From: DATDAH01 sp963725155
GTDB taxonomy: Bacteria; Actinomycetota; Acidimicrobiia; Acidimicrobiales; DATDAH01
Assembly: GCA_963725155.1 (NCBI GenBank)
Contig: CAVRXU010000005.1
Location: 310,001 to 374,000 of the forward strand
Direction of reading: 5' to 3'
DNA length: 64,000 bases
Each line of letters begins with the position of its first letter. Within the stretch, counting starts at the first letter, position 1. The notes under the pieces are model-generated. The model was not told where the DNA came from, ran no database searches, and saw only the letters and a program-made list of their open reading frames with translations. The position numbers and the translations under genes were made by a program. Shown here one piece after another: positions 1-8,345 of the stretch.

Positions 1-1407
1 GGAGCAACGGTCGTGATCGGGTACGACGCTCGCCACAAGTCCGACGTCTTCGCCCAAGACGTAGCCGGAGTGGTCGCCGCTGCCGGAGGCCGCCCCCTGC
101 TCCTGCCCCTCCGCCTGCCCACACCGGTGTTGGCCTTCGCCGTCTGCCACCTCGGGGCCGACGCCGGCGTCATGGTCACCGCCAGCCACAACCCGCCCGC
201 CGACAACGGCTACAAGGTCTACCTGGACGATGGCGCCCAGATCGTCCCTCCCGCCGACGCCGAGATCGCCGCCGCCATCGACGCCGTCGCCTCCGAAGGG
301 CCGGTCGCGGTGGCCGACCCCGACGACCCCCGGATCGAGGTGCTCGGGGCCGACGTCGTCAGCGCCTACCTCGACGCCCTGGTCGCCGGTGACCTCGTGG
401 CGGCCCGGGAGGTGAACGTCGTCTACACGGCCATGCACGGCGTGGGCCGCGACGTGCTCCTGGCCGCGTTCGGGCGGGCCGGCTTCCCGGCGCCGAACGT
501 CGTCGTCGACCAGTGCGAGCCCGACCCCGACTTCCCGACCGTGGCCTTCCCCAACCCCGAGGAGCCCGGCGCCCTCGATCTGGCGTTGGCCCGGGCCCAG
601 GCGCTCGGAGCGGATGTGATCCTGGCCAACGATCCCGATGCCGATCGCCTCGGTGTGGCGGTCCCCGACGACGGGGGCTGGCGCTCGCTCACCGGTGACG
701 AGATCGGCTCGCTCCTGGCCGACCACGTCCTGCGCAACACCGAGGGCGACGACCGGCTCGTGGCGACGACCGTGGTGTCCTCCCGGCTCTTGAGCAAGAT
801 GGCCGTCGCCCACGGCGTCCACTTCGCCGAGACGTTGACCGGCTTCAAGTGGATCGTCCGCCCCGCCCTCGAGCACCCCGAGTGGCGCTTCGTCTTCGGC
901 TACGAGGAAGCCCTCGGGTACCTGGTCGGCGACGCCGTCCACGACAAGGACGGCATCGGGGCGGCGCTGGCGTTCGCCGGCCTCGTGGCCGACCTGAAGG
1001 CTCAGGGCCAGACCGTGCACGATCGCCTCGACGCCCTCGCCGAGGAGCACGGCCTGCACGCCACCCGCCCGTTGACGCTCCGCTTCGATGACGAAGACGG
1101 CCTGGCGCGCATCGCCACCCGCATGGCCGCCGTCCGCCAGGATCCGCCCACCACGCTGGGCGGTCGCGACGTCGAAGGGCTCCGGGACCTGCTCGACGAC
1201 CCGGATCTCCCCGAGACGGACGCGCTCCTGTTCAGCCTCGGCGGCGGCGCGCGGGTGGTCATGCGCCCCAGCGGCACGGAGCCCAAGCTGAAGTGCTACC
1301 TCGAGGTCGTCGAACCGGTCGCCGGCGACCTGGCCGCCGCCCGCCGCCGGGCCGCCGCCGCCCTCGACGCCCTGGTCACCGACCTCGACCGCCGTCTGTC
1401 GAGCTGA
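1..1407 (+). CDS. pmmB: Phosphomannomutase/phosphoglucomutase family protein (PmmB-like), 5' end outside window
   Basis: Alpha-D-phosphohexomutase that moves a phosphate between C1 and C6 (or C1 and C5 of pentoses). The frame is open from base 1 with family sequence before the first GTG at 13, so the N-terminus lies outside the window. Visible motifs in order are the phosphoserine loop TASHNP (Ser codon at 184), the metal loop DPDADRLG (from 631), the sugar-specificity motif GYEEALG (about 898) and the phosphate-binding RPSGTEPK near the C-terminus (about 1264). In M. tuberculosis, pmmB sits beside deoD and upp. The upp, deoC and deoA genes here suggest it may act as a phosphopentomutase in nucleoside catabolism; that substrate is inference. 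A 50-bp palindromic element follows the stop. Confidence 0.9.
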   Translation, partial: GATVVIGYDARHKSDVFAQDVAGVVAAAGGRPLLLPLRLPTPVLAFAVCHLGADAGVMVTASHNPPADNGYKVYLDDGAQIVPPADAEIAAAIDAVASEGPVAVADPDDPRIEVLGADVVSAYLDALVAGDLVAAREVNVVYTAMHGVGRDVLLAAFGRAGFPAPNVVVDQCEPDPDFPTVAFPNPEEPGALDLALARAQALGADVILANDPDADRLGVAVPDDGGWRSLTGDEIGSLLADHVLRNTEGDDRLVATTVVSSRLLSKMAVAHGVHFAETLTGFKWIVRPALEHPEWRFVFGYEEALGYLVGDAVHDKDGIGAALAFAGLVADLKAQGQTVHDRLDALAEEHGLHATRPLTLRFDDEDGLARIATRMAAVRQDPPTTLGGRDVEGLRDLLDDPDLPETDALLFSLGGGARVVMRPSGTEPKLKCYLEVVEPVAGDLAAARRRAAAALDALVTDLDRRLSS

Positions 1408-1413
1408 GCACCG

Positions 1414-1463
1414 GTTCTGGCCCCTGGATCTCGCGGTGGGCCGCGAGCGACAGGTTCCAGAAC
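1414..1463. repeat. 50-bp palindromic intergenic element, copy 1
   Basis: It starts GTTCTGG and ends CCAGAAC, with an inner perfect stem CTCGCGG / CCGCGAG around a TGGG loop. It lies just after the pmmB stop and before the -10 box of the CBS gene. It is one of five elements of the same length and ends in this window. It could act as a terminator or a REP-like repeat. Confidence 0.7.
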
Positions 1464-1482
1464 GGGTTTGACGGCGATCGGG

Positions 1483-1488
1483 TAGACC
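1483..1488 (+). promoter_or_regulatory. -10 box of a leaderless CBS gene
   Basis: TAGACC lies 6 nt before ATG 1495, the spacing expected when transcription starts at the start codon. It supports the long form of the protein over the internal ATG at 1786. Confidence 0.4.
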
Positions 1489-1494
1489 TTCTTG

Positions 1495-3159
1495 ATGGAC
1501 GCACTGGTCGTGGTCGGAGCCGACGAACCTCCCGACCACCTGGCGGCCCGGGCCCGTCGACGCATCGCCGTGGCCGATCCGGCCGACACGGTCACCCTGG
1601 TGGCCGACCTGCGTTCTCACCGGCCCCGCCGGATCGGCGTCACCGGGCCGGTGACCGATGCCGGGATCGTGGCCGGGGCCCTCCATGACGCCGGCCTCCC
1701 GGTCATCCTCTACACCGACGCGCCGGCCCCCGAGGCCGCTGGTCGTGGCGTACGTGTCCTCCCCGCCACCGACCCGGGCCCGCCGATGGAGGTGGCCGAC
1801 CGCCTGGAGGACCTGGTCGGGGAGACCCCGCTGGTCCGCCTCGACCGCATCGGCCACGACCTGGACTGCCACCTCTTGGCCAAGCTGGAGCTGCTCAACC
1901 CGGGGGGCAGCGTCAAGGACCGCCCTGCGCTGGCCATGATCGACGCCGCCGAGCGGGACGGCCTCCTCCAGCCGGGGGGCACCATCGTCGAGCCGACCTC
2001 GGGCAACACCGGCGTGGGCCTGGCCCTGATCGCCGCCCGCCGCGGCTACCACTGCGTCTTCGTCATGCCCGACAAGATGAGCCCGGAGAAGATGGACCTG
2101 CTCCGGGCGTACGGCGCCGAGGTGGTGGTCTGCCCGACCGCCGTCGCCCCCGACCACCCGGACTCCTACTACTCGGTGGCCAAGCGCATCGCGGCCGAGC
2201 GCCCTGGTGGGTACTCGCCCAGCCAGTACTGGAACGACGAGAACCCCGCGGCCCACGAGCGCACCACCGGTCCCGAGCTCTGGCGCCAGACCGCCGGGCG
2301 CATCACCCACTTCGTCGCCGGCATCGGCACGGGCGGGACCATCAGTGGCATCGGGAGGTACCTCAAGGCCCAGAACCCCGACATCCGCATCGTCGGGGCG
2401 GACCCGGCGGGCTCGGTCTACTCGGGCGGGACGGGGCGCCCCTACCTCGTCGAGGGCATCGGGGAGGACTTCTGGCCGGGTACCTACGACGGCTCGGTGG
2501 TCGACGAGATCGTCGAGGTCAGCGATCGGGACTCGTTCCTCATGGCCCGGGCCGTCACCCGCACCGAGGGCCTGCTGGTGGGCGGCTCGACCGGCACCGC
2601 GGTGTGGGCCGCGCTGCAGGTCGGGCGCTCGTTGCCGCCGGACGCCGTGGTCGTCGTCCTCGTCCCCGACAGCGGGCGGGGGTACCTGTCCAAGATCTAC
2701 AACGAGGCCTGGATGGCCGACTTCGGGTTCCTGCGGGTGGGCGAGCACGCCGCCGGCGACGTCCTCGGTCGCAAGCGGGCCGACCTGCCCGTGCTCGTCC
2801 ACGTCCATCCCGACGAGACCGTGCGCACGGCCATCGAGATCCTGCGGGAGTACGACGTCTCCCAGCTCCCCGTGGTGCAGGCCGAGCCCCCGGTCGTCCT
2901 GGGCGAGATGGTGGGTGCCGTACGGGACGTGGCGCTCATGGACGCCGCCTTCCGGGACCCCGGGGTGCTGGACCGACCGGTGGCCGACGTCATGGAGGCG
3001 AAGCTGCCGACGGTCGGCTCCGGCCAGGTCGTGGACGACGTCGTGGCCCTGCTCGAGCAGGCCCCGGCCGTCGTCGTCATCGACGCCGGCCACCCCGTCG
3101 GCGTCCTCACCCGCTCCGACGTGCTCGACTTCATCGCCGGCTCGCGGACCCGCCCGTGA
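1495..3159 (+). CDS. cbs: Cystathionine beta-synthase (PLP domain plus CBS pair) with an unusual N-terminal extension
   Basis: PLP-dependent beta-replacement enzyme joining serine (or O-acetylserine) to homocysteine in trans-sulfuration. The fold-type II domain starts near residue 98 (DLVGETPLVRL), with PLP Lys141 in GGSVKDRP and the phosphate loop TSGNTG. A C-terminal pair of CBS regulatory domains covers about residues 425-550. The protein is 554 aa. The first 97 residues have no counterpart in the usual actinobacterial enzyme and look like a small alpha/beta segment (IGVTGPVTDAGIVAGAL); an in-frame ATG at 1786 would give the standard protein. I keep ATG 1495 because a -10 hexamer sits 6 nt upstream; the TTG at 1492 is less likely. 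The stop overlaps the cystathionine gamma-synthase GTG by 4 nt, so the two are co-translated. Confidence 0.9.
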   Translation: MDALVVVGADEPPDHLAARARRRIAVADPADTVTLVADLRSHRPRRIGVTGPVTDAGIVAGALHDAGLPVILYTDAPAPEAAGRGVRVLPATDPGPPMEVADRLEDLVGETPLVRLDRIGHDLDCHLLAKLELLNPGGSVKDRPALAMIDAAERDGLLQPGGTIVEPTSGNTGVGLALIAARRGYHCVFVMPDKMSPEKMDLLRAYGAEVVVCPTAVAPDHPDSYYSVAKRIAAERPGGYSPSQYWNDENPAAHERTTGPELWRQTAGRITHFVAGIGTGGTISGIGRYLKAQNPDIRIVGADPAGSVYSGGTGRPYLVEGIGEDFWPGTYDGSVVDEIVEVSDRDSFLMARAVTRTEGLLVGGSTGTAVWAALQVGRSLPPDAVVVVLVPDSGRGYLSKIYNEAWMADFGFLRVGEHAAGDVLGRKRADLPVLVHVHPDETVRTAIEILREYDVSQLPVVQAEPPVVLGEMVGAVRDVALMDAAFRDPGVLDRPVADVMEAKLPTVGSGQVVDDVVALLEQAPAVVVIDAGHPVGVLTRSDVLDFIAGSRTRP

Positions 3160-4304
3160 CCGACGAGGAGCGATCGCAGGGCTTCGAGACGAGGGCCATC
3201 CACGCCGGCCAGGACCCCGACCCGGGGACCGGTGCCGTCGTCCCGCCCATCCACCTGGCCACGACCTTTGCCCAGCACGAGCCGGGCAAGGCCGAGTACG
3301 AGTACTCCCGCTCCAACAACCCGACCCGCGAGGTCCTGCAGGACGCCGTCGCCTCCCTGGAAGGAGCCACCCACGGGCTCGCCTTCGCCAGCGGCATGGC
3401 GGCCGAGGACGCCATCCTCCGTGCGCTGCGGCCGGGCGACCACGTGATCCTCCCCGACGACGCCTACGGGGGCACGTGGCGACTGGTCGACAAGGTCTAT
3501 GGCCCGATGGGCGTCACCCACACGGCGGTGGCCCTGTCCGACGTGGACGCCGTCGCGGCGGCGTGGACGACTGAGACCCGACTGGTCTGGATCGAGACCC
3601 CCTCCAACCCCCTGCTGTCCATCGCCGACATCGGGGCCCTGTCCGGCCTGGCCCACGAGCGGGGTGGTCGCTGCATCGTCGACAACACCTTCGCCACGCC
3701 GTACCTGCAACGCCCCCTCGAGCACGGTGCCGACGCCGTGGTCCATTCGACGACCAAGTACCTGGGTGGGCACTCCGACGTGGTCGGCGGGGTGGTCGCC
3801 CTCCACGACGACGAGTGGGCCGAGGAGCTGTTTTTCATCCGCAACGCCACCGGCGCGGTCTCGTCACCGTTCAGCGACTTCCTGGTGCTGCGGGGGCTCA
3901 GGACGTTGGCCGTGCGCATGGACCGTCACTGCCGAGCCGCCCACGACGTGGCCCAGTTCCTGCTCGACCACCCGCGGGTGCGGGAGGTGCGCTGGCCCGG
4001 CCTGGCCACCCACCCCGGTTACGACGTGGCCCACCGCCAGATGCGGGACTTCGGCGGCATGGTCTCCTTCATCGTCACGGGCGGGGCCGAGGCGGCGGCC
4101 GAGGTCGTGGCCCGCACCCAGCTCTTCATCCTGGCGGAGTCCCTCGGCGCTGTGGAGTCCCTGATCGAACAGCCCTCGGTCATGACCCACCTCTCGGTGA
4201 GCGGCTCGCCCCTCGAGGTCGACCCCGCCCTGATCCGCCTCTCCGTCGGCCTCGAGACCATCGACGACCTCATCGCCGACCTCGACCGCGCCCTCGCCGA
4301 CTGA
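3156..4304 (+). CDS. metB: Cystathionine gamma-synthase/lyase (Cys/Met metabolism PLP enzyme)
   Basis: Fold-type I PLP enzyme of the Cys/Met metabolism family, 382 aa, the normal length. Visible are the N-terminal TRAIHAGQDPDPGTGAVV, the SRSNNPTR segment, the PLP-stacking region FASGMAA and the Schiff-base Lys201 in STTKYLGGHSD. It starts at a GTG that overlaps the upstream CBS stop by 4 nt (GTGA), so both genes form one trans-sulfuration operon between homocysteine, cystathionine and cysteine. Sequence alone does not separate gamma-synthase (MetB) from gamma-lyase; with CBS as partner, either direction is possible. Confidence 0.88.
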   Translation: MTDEERSQGFETRAIHAGQDPDPGTGAVVPPIHLATTFAQHEPGKAEYEYSRSNNPTREVLQDAVASLEGATHGLAFASGMAAEDAILRALRPGDHVILPDDAYGGTWRLVDKVYGPMGVTHTAVALSDVDAVAAAWTTETRLVWIETPSNPLLSIADIGALSGLAHERGGRCIVDNTFATPYLQRPLEHGADAVVHSTTKYLGGHSDVVGGVVALHDDEWAEELFFIRNATGAVSSPFSDFLVLRGLRTLAVRMDRHCRAAHDVAQFLLDHPRVREVRWPGLATHPGYDVAHRQMRDFGGMVSFIVTGGAEAAAEVVARTQLFILAESLGAVESLIEQPSVMTHLSVSGSPLEVDPALIRLSVGLETIDDLIADLDRALAD

Positions 4305-4308
4305 CCGC

Positions 4309-4358
4309 GTTCTGATCCACCGAGCGTGCCGCCGGCGACGCACAACCGTCCCCAGAAC
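4309..4358. repeat. 50-bp palindromic intergenic element, copy 2
   Basis: Starts GTTCTGA and ends CCAGAAC, exactly 50 bp, between the convergent metB-like gene and upp. The stem is the weakest of the five copies. The position suggests a bidirectional terminator. Confidence 0.5.
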
Positions 4359-4386
4359 CGTTCGGCTCACCTGACAGGGCAGGCGG

Positions 4387-5022
4387 CTACTGCACCCCGA
4401 ACTGGCGGTCGCCCGCGTCGCCGAGGCCGGGGACGATGAAGGCGACGTCGTTGAGGCGCTCGTCGACGCTGGCGGTGACCACCCGGGCGTCGGGACAGCG
4501 CTCGGCGAAGTGGGCGATGCCCTCCGGGGCGGCCAGCACGCAGACCACGATGATCGCGCCCGGGTTCGAGCGTTCGATGATCTCGACGGTGTGCACCAAC
4601 GAGCCGCCAGTGGCCAGCATCGGGTCGAGGATGATGACCGGCCGCCCCTGGAGGTCGTCGGGCACCGTGGTCATGTACTCCTCGGAGTCGTGCGTCTCCT
4701 CGTGGCGGCGGAGGCCGACGAAGCCGACCTCGGCGTTCGGCAGCATCGTGAAGGCGGCGTCGAGCATCCCCAGGCCGGCCCGGAGGACGGGCACGATCAG
4801 GGGCACGGGCTCGATGCGGGTGCCGGTGGCCGGCGCCAGTGGCGTCTGCACCGGGAAGGTCTCGACCTGCAGGTCGCGGGTCGCCTCGTACACCAGCAGC
4901 CACGACAGCTCCGACAGGGCCCGCCGGAACTCGGGGCGGGGCGTGGCCTCGTCCCGCAACGTGGTCAGCCGTTCGGCGGCGAGGGGGTGGTCGACCACGG
5001 TGGTGTCCATGGCCCGAATCAT
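4387..5022 (-). CDS. upp: Uracil phosphoribosyltransferase
   Basis: Makes UMP from uracil and PRPP in pyrimidine salvage. The 211-aa protein has the UPRT features VPVLRAGLGML (residues 78-88) and the PRPP loop ILDPMLATGGS (131-141), and the typical C-terminus with GDAGDRQFG. The start could be ATG 5022 or ATG 5010; neither has a clear Shine-Dalgarno sequence. It is divergent from deoC, with start codons 29 nt apart, and convergent with the metB-like gene. Its neighbours (pmmB-like, deoC, further on add/deoA/cdd) make a salvage region similar to that of M. tuberculosis. Confidence 0.95.
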   Translation of the reverse strand: MIRAMDTTVVDHPLAAERLTTLRDEATPRPEFRRALSELSWLLVYEATRDLQVETFPVQTPLAPATGTRIEPVPLIVPVLRAGLGMLDAAFTMLPNAEVGFVGLRRHEETHDSEEYMTTVPDDLQGRPVIILDPMLATGGSLVHTVEIIERSNPGAIIVVCVLAAPEGIAHFAERCPDARVVTASVDERLNDVAFIVPGLGDAGDRQFGVQ

Positions 5023-5035
5023 GGCTCAGGGGGCG

Positions 5036-5045
5036 CTGGTACGGT
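5036..5045. promoter_or_regulatory. Shared divergent promoter core, upp / deoC
   Basis: On the plus strand TACGGT (5040-5045) lies 6 nt before the deoC GTG. On the minus strand TACCAG (5041-5036) shares the central TA and points to upp with a short leader. Confidence 0.35.
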
Positions 5046-5051
5046 CCAAAC

Positions 5052-5996
5052 GTGGCCGACACCGACCTGGCACCCGTCGAACGCCTCTCCATCCCGCCCG
5101 TGGGTGGGGTGAGCGTGCGGGTGACCCCGGTCGACGCCGTGGGCCTCGAGGCCCGGGCCGCGTCCCTGGCGGGCCGGTCGATCAAGCGGGAGACCAAAGC
5201 CGCCGCCCTCGACCTCGCGATCCGTTGCTGTGACCTCACCACGCTGGAGGGGTCGGACACACCGGGCAAGGTCCGGGCCCTGTGCGCCAAGGCCGTGCAC
5301 CCCGATCCGACCGACCGGTCGGTCCCCTCGGTGGCCGCCGTCTGCGTCTACCCCACGATGGTGCCGGTGGCGGCCGAGGCCCTGGCCGGCACGGGTGTGC
5401 TCGTGGCCAGCGTGGCCGGGGCGTTCCCGTCGGGCCTCGGTCCCCGGGAGACCCGGGTCGACGAGATCCGACGAGCCGTTGCCGCCGGGGCCGACGAGAT
5501 CGACATGGTGCTGAACCGGTCCGCCTTCCTCTCCGGTGACTTCGCGACGACCTTCGACGACGTCGTCGCCTCCAAGGAGGCGGCCGGCCGGGCCCACCTC
5601 AAGGTCATCCTCGAGACCGGGGAGCTGGGCAGCTACGACCAGGTCCGCCGGGCGTCGATGCTGGCGATGGCCGCCGGCGCCGACGTCATCAAGACCTCGA
5701 CCGGCAAGATCCCGCTGGCGTCCACCATGCCGACGGCGCTGTGCATGGCCGAGGGGATCCGCGACTTCCAGGAGCAGACCGGACGGGCGGTCGGGCTCAA
5801 GCTGGCCGGGGGCATCCGTTCGGCCAAGATGGCCTGGCAGTACCTCGTGGTCGTGGGCGAGACCCTCGGCCCCGACTGGCTGCGCCCCGAACGCTTCCGG
5901 CTGGGCGCCTCCAGCCTGCTCAACGACCTCCTCATGCAACGGCGCTGGCTGGCCACCGGCCGCTACCAGCGCCCCGACGACTTCACGATCGACTGA
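5052..5996 (+). CDS. deoC: Deoxyribose-phosphate aldolase
   Basis: Class I aldolase splitting 2-deoxyribose 5-phosphate into glyceraldehyde 3-phosphate and acetaldehyde. The Schiff-base Lys214 is in DVIKTSTGK and the second active-site Lys250 in GLKLAGGIR. The protein is 314 aa, on the long side, like actinobacterial DeoC with an N-terminal helix. I chose GTG 5052 because a -10 box lies 6 nt upstream; the frame stays open further upstream without homology. It is followed after 7 nt by two aldehyde dehydrogenase genes, which could oxidise the acetaldehyde released here. The phosphorylases and phosphomutase nearby would supply its substrate. Confidence 0.95.
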   Translation: MADTDLAPVERLSIPPVGGVSVRVTPVDAVGLEARAASLAGRSIKRETKAAALDLAIRCCDLTTLEGSDTPGKVRALCAKAVHPDPTDRSVPSVAAVCVYPTMVPVAAEALAGTGVLVASVAGAFPSGLGPRETRVDEIRRAVAAGADEIDMVLNRSAFLSGDFATTFDDVVASKEAAGRAHLKVILETGELGSYDQVRRASMLAMAAGADVIKTSTGKIPLASTMPTALCMAEGIRDFQEQTGRAVGLKLAGGIRSAKMAWQYLVVVGETLGPDWLRPERFRLGASSLLNDLLMQRRWLATGRYQRPDDFTID

Positions 5997-6003
5997 GCCT
6001 GCT

Positions 6004-7476
6004 GTGACCGACCTGACCCAGCCCGGTGAGTTCACCCTCGAGTACGCCACGGCGCCCGAATCGACCGCCATCGTCTCGCTGCGGGACACGTACGGCCTGT
6101 TCATCGGCGGCGAGTGGGTCGAGCCCCGCTCGGGCGACCACTTCCCGACGATCAACCCGGCCACCGAGGAGGAGCTGGCCACCGTCGCCGAGGCCGGCGC
6201 CGAGGACGTCGACCTCGCCGTCGCCGCGGCCCGCGACGCCTGGGAGTCGGGCTGGCGGGACCTGCCCGGCCGGGAGCGGGCCAAGTACCTGTACCGCATC
6301 GCCCGCCTGCTGCAGGAGCGGTCGCGGGAGTTCGCGGTCCTGGAGTCCCTCGACGGGGGCAAGCCGATCAAGGAGTCCCGCGACGTCGACCTGCCCCTCG
6401 CCGCCGCTCACTTCTTCCACTACGCGGGCTGGGCCGACAAGCTCGACTACGCCTTCGCCGGCCGTCGTGGTCGCCCGCTCGGCGTCGCCGGCCAGGTCAT
6501 CCCCTGGAACTTCCCGATGCTCATGGCCAGCTGGAAGCTGGCCCCGGCGCTGGCCACGGGCAACACCGTCGTGCTCAAGCCGGCGGAGACGACGCCCCTG
6601 ACCGCGCTGCTGCTGGCCGAGGTCCTCCAAGACGCCGAGCTGCCGCCGGGCGTGGTCAACATCATCACCGGCGCCGGCGCGACGGGGTCGGCGCTGGTCG
6701 GTCATCCCGGTATCGACAAGGTCGCCTTCACCGGCTCGACCGACGTGGGCAAGCGCATCCAGACCGAGCTGGCGGGCACCGGCAAGCGCCTGACCCTGGA
6801 GCTCGGCGGCAAGGCGGCCAACATCGTCTTCGAGGACGCCGCCCTCGACCAGGCCGTCGAAGGCATCGTCAACGGCATCTGGTTCAACCAGGGCCACGTC
6901 TGCTGCGCCGGCTCCCGTCTGCTGGTGCAGGAGACCGTCGCCGACCTCGTCCTCGACCGGCTGCGCACCCGCCTGGACACCCTGCGGGTGGGCGACCCGC
7001 TGGACAAGAACACCGATGTGGGGGCCATCAACAGCCAGAAGCAACTGGAGAAGATCCGAGAGCTCGTGGCGTCCGGGGTGGACGAGGGGGCCGAGATCTA
7101 CCAGCCCGACTGCGTGCTCCCCGACAAGGGCTTCTTCCACGCCCCCACGATCTTCACCGGGGTCTCCCAGTCGCACCGGATCGCCAGGGAGGAGATCTTC
7201 GGGCCAGTGCTCTCCGTGCTGACCTTCCGCACCCCCGACGAGGCCGTCGAGAAGGCCAACAACACCCCCTACGGCCTGTCGGCCGGGGTCTGGACCGAGA
7301 AGGGCAGCCGCATCCTCTGGATGGCGGAGCGCCTGCGGGCCGGCGTGGTGTGGGCCAACACGTTCAACCAGTTCGACCCGGCCAGCCCCTTCGGGGGCTA
7401 CAAGGAGTCCGGCTTCGGCCGCGAGGGCGGCCGCCACGGCCTGGCCCCCTACCTCCAGTTGGAGGGTGTGGCGTGA
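6004..7476 (+). CDS. Aldehyde dehydrogenase, catalytic (ALDH16-like first domain)
   Basis: NAD(P)-dependent aldehyde dehydrogenase of 490 aa. Catalytic residues are present: Glu266 in LELGGK and Cys300 in HVCCAGSR, with the Rossmann segment GNTVVLKPAE and the FTGSTDVGK turn. GTG 6004 lies 7 nt after the deoC stop. The stop overlaps the next gene, which encodes a partial ALDH without catalytic residues. Together they give about 780 aa, close to single-chain ALDH16 proteins (about 800 aa, two ALDH domains, the second non-catalytic), so the pair is probably a split ALDH16 (inference). Likely substrate: acetaldehyde from DeoC or a related sugar aldehyde. Confidence 0.9.
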   Translation: MTDLTQPGEFTLEYATAPESTAIVSLRDTYGLFIGGEWVEPRSGDHFPTINPATEEELATVAEAGAEDVDLAVAAARDAWESGWRDLPGRERAKYLYRIARLLQERSREFAVLESLDGGKPIKESRDVDLPLAAAHFFHYAGWADKLDYAFAGRRGRPLGVAGQVIPWNFPMLMASWKLAPALATGNTVVLKPAETTPLTALLLAEVLQDAELPPGVVNIITGAGATGSALVGHPGIDKVAFTGSTDVGKRIQTELAGTGKRLTLELGGKAANIVFEDAALDQAVEGIVNGIWFNQGHVCCAGSRLLVQETVADLVLDRLRTRLDTLRVGDPLDKNTDVGAINSQKQLEKIRELVASGVDEGAEIYQPDCVLPDKGFFHAPTIFTGVSQSHRIAREEIFGPVLSVLTFRTPDEAVEKANNTPYGLSAGVWTEKGSRILWMAERLRAGVVWANTFNQFDPASPFGGYKESGFGREGGRHGLAPYLQLEGVA

Positions 7477-8342
7477 CGGCTGACCGTTTGGACGTCCGCA
7501 AGACCTACAAGCTCTACGTCGGCGGCCAGTTCCCACGGTCCGAGTCCGGTCGGACGTACCCGGTCAACGGCCCTGACGGTGAACTGCTGGCGCACGCCGT
7601 GCTCGGCTCCCGCAAGGACCTCCGGGACGCGGTGAAGGCGGCTCGGGGTGCCCAACCGGGCTGGGCCGGGAAGACGGCCTACAACCGGGCGCAGATCCTC
7701 TACCGGGTCGGGGAGATCATGGAGGGTCGCCGGAGCCAGTTCGTCGACGAACTGGCGGCCGGTGGCGTCGAGGATCCCGAGGGCGAAGTCGACGCCTCGA
7801 TCGACCGGTGGGTCTGGTACGCGGGCTGGGCCGACAAGCTCCCCGCGGTGCTGGGCGGGGCCAACGCCGTGGCCGGGCCGTACTTCAACTTCACCGTGCC
7901 CGAACCCACGGGTGTGGTGGGGCTCATCGCCCCCGACGACTCGCCCCTGCTGGCCCTCGTGTCCCGGCTGGCCCCGATCATCGTGTCGGGCAACACCGTC
8001 GTGGCCCTGGCGTCGGAGGCCCTGCCGCTGCCGGCCGTCACCCTGGGGGAGGCGTTGGCCACCAGCGACGTGCCCGGCGGCGTCATCAACCTCCTCACGG
8101 GCCAGCGAGCCGAGCTCACGCCCTGGTTCGCCGGCCATCGGGATGTCAACGCCCTCGACTTGACGGGCGTGGACGACGCCGACCTGGCCGCCGACGCCGA
8201 GCGGTCGGCCGCGGAGAGCGTCATGCGGGTCACCCGGGCCACCGGTCCGGACGCCGACTGGCGCTCGCCGACCGCCGAGTCGCCGTACGCGATCGAGGCG
8301 TTCCTCGAGCACAAGACCGTCTGGCATCCGAAGGGGGCGTGA
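7473..8342 (+). CDS. Partial, non-catalytic aldehyde dehydrogenase-like subunit (ALDH16 second-domain-like)
   Basis: A 289-aa ALDH-fold protein that covers only the NAD-binding half (YKLYVGGQFPRSESGRTYPV to GGVINLLTG). The catalytic Cys and Glu regions are replaced by a short unrelated tail after about residue 235, so it cannot act alone. GTG 7473 overlaps the stop of the full ALDH by 4 nt (GTGA), which implies coupled translation and probably a 1:1 complex. There is no sign of a frameshift or remnant downstream: the next gene starts 3 nt after its stop. It looks like a genuine short form rather than a degraded copy. Confidence 0.8.
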   Translation: MTADRLDVRKTYKLYVGGQFPRSESGRTYPVNGPDGELLAHAVLGSRKDLRDAVKAARGAQPGWAGKTAYNRAQILYRVGEIMEGRRSQFVDELAAGGVEDPEGEVDASIDRWVWYAGWADKLPAVLGGANAVAGPYFNFTVPEPTGVVGLIAPDDSPLLALVSRLAPIIVSGNTVVALASEALPLPAVTLGEALATSDVPGGVINLLTGQRAELTPWFAGHRDVNALDLTGVDDADLAADAERSAAESVMRVTRATGPDADWRSPTAESPYAIEAFLEHKTVWHPKGA

Positions 8343-8345
8343 GGA

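Noticed and set aside
2604..3155. Long open frame in front of the cystathionine gamma-synthase start (566 aa in total).
   Set aside because: The upstream part is an Arg/Gly/Pro-rich shadow of the CBS gene; homology starts at GTG 3156.
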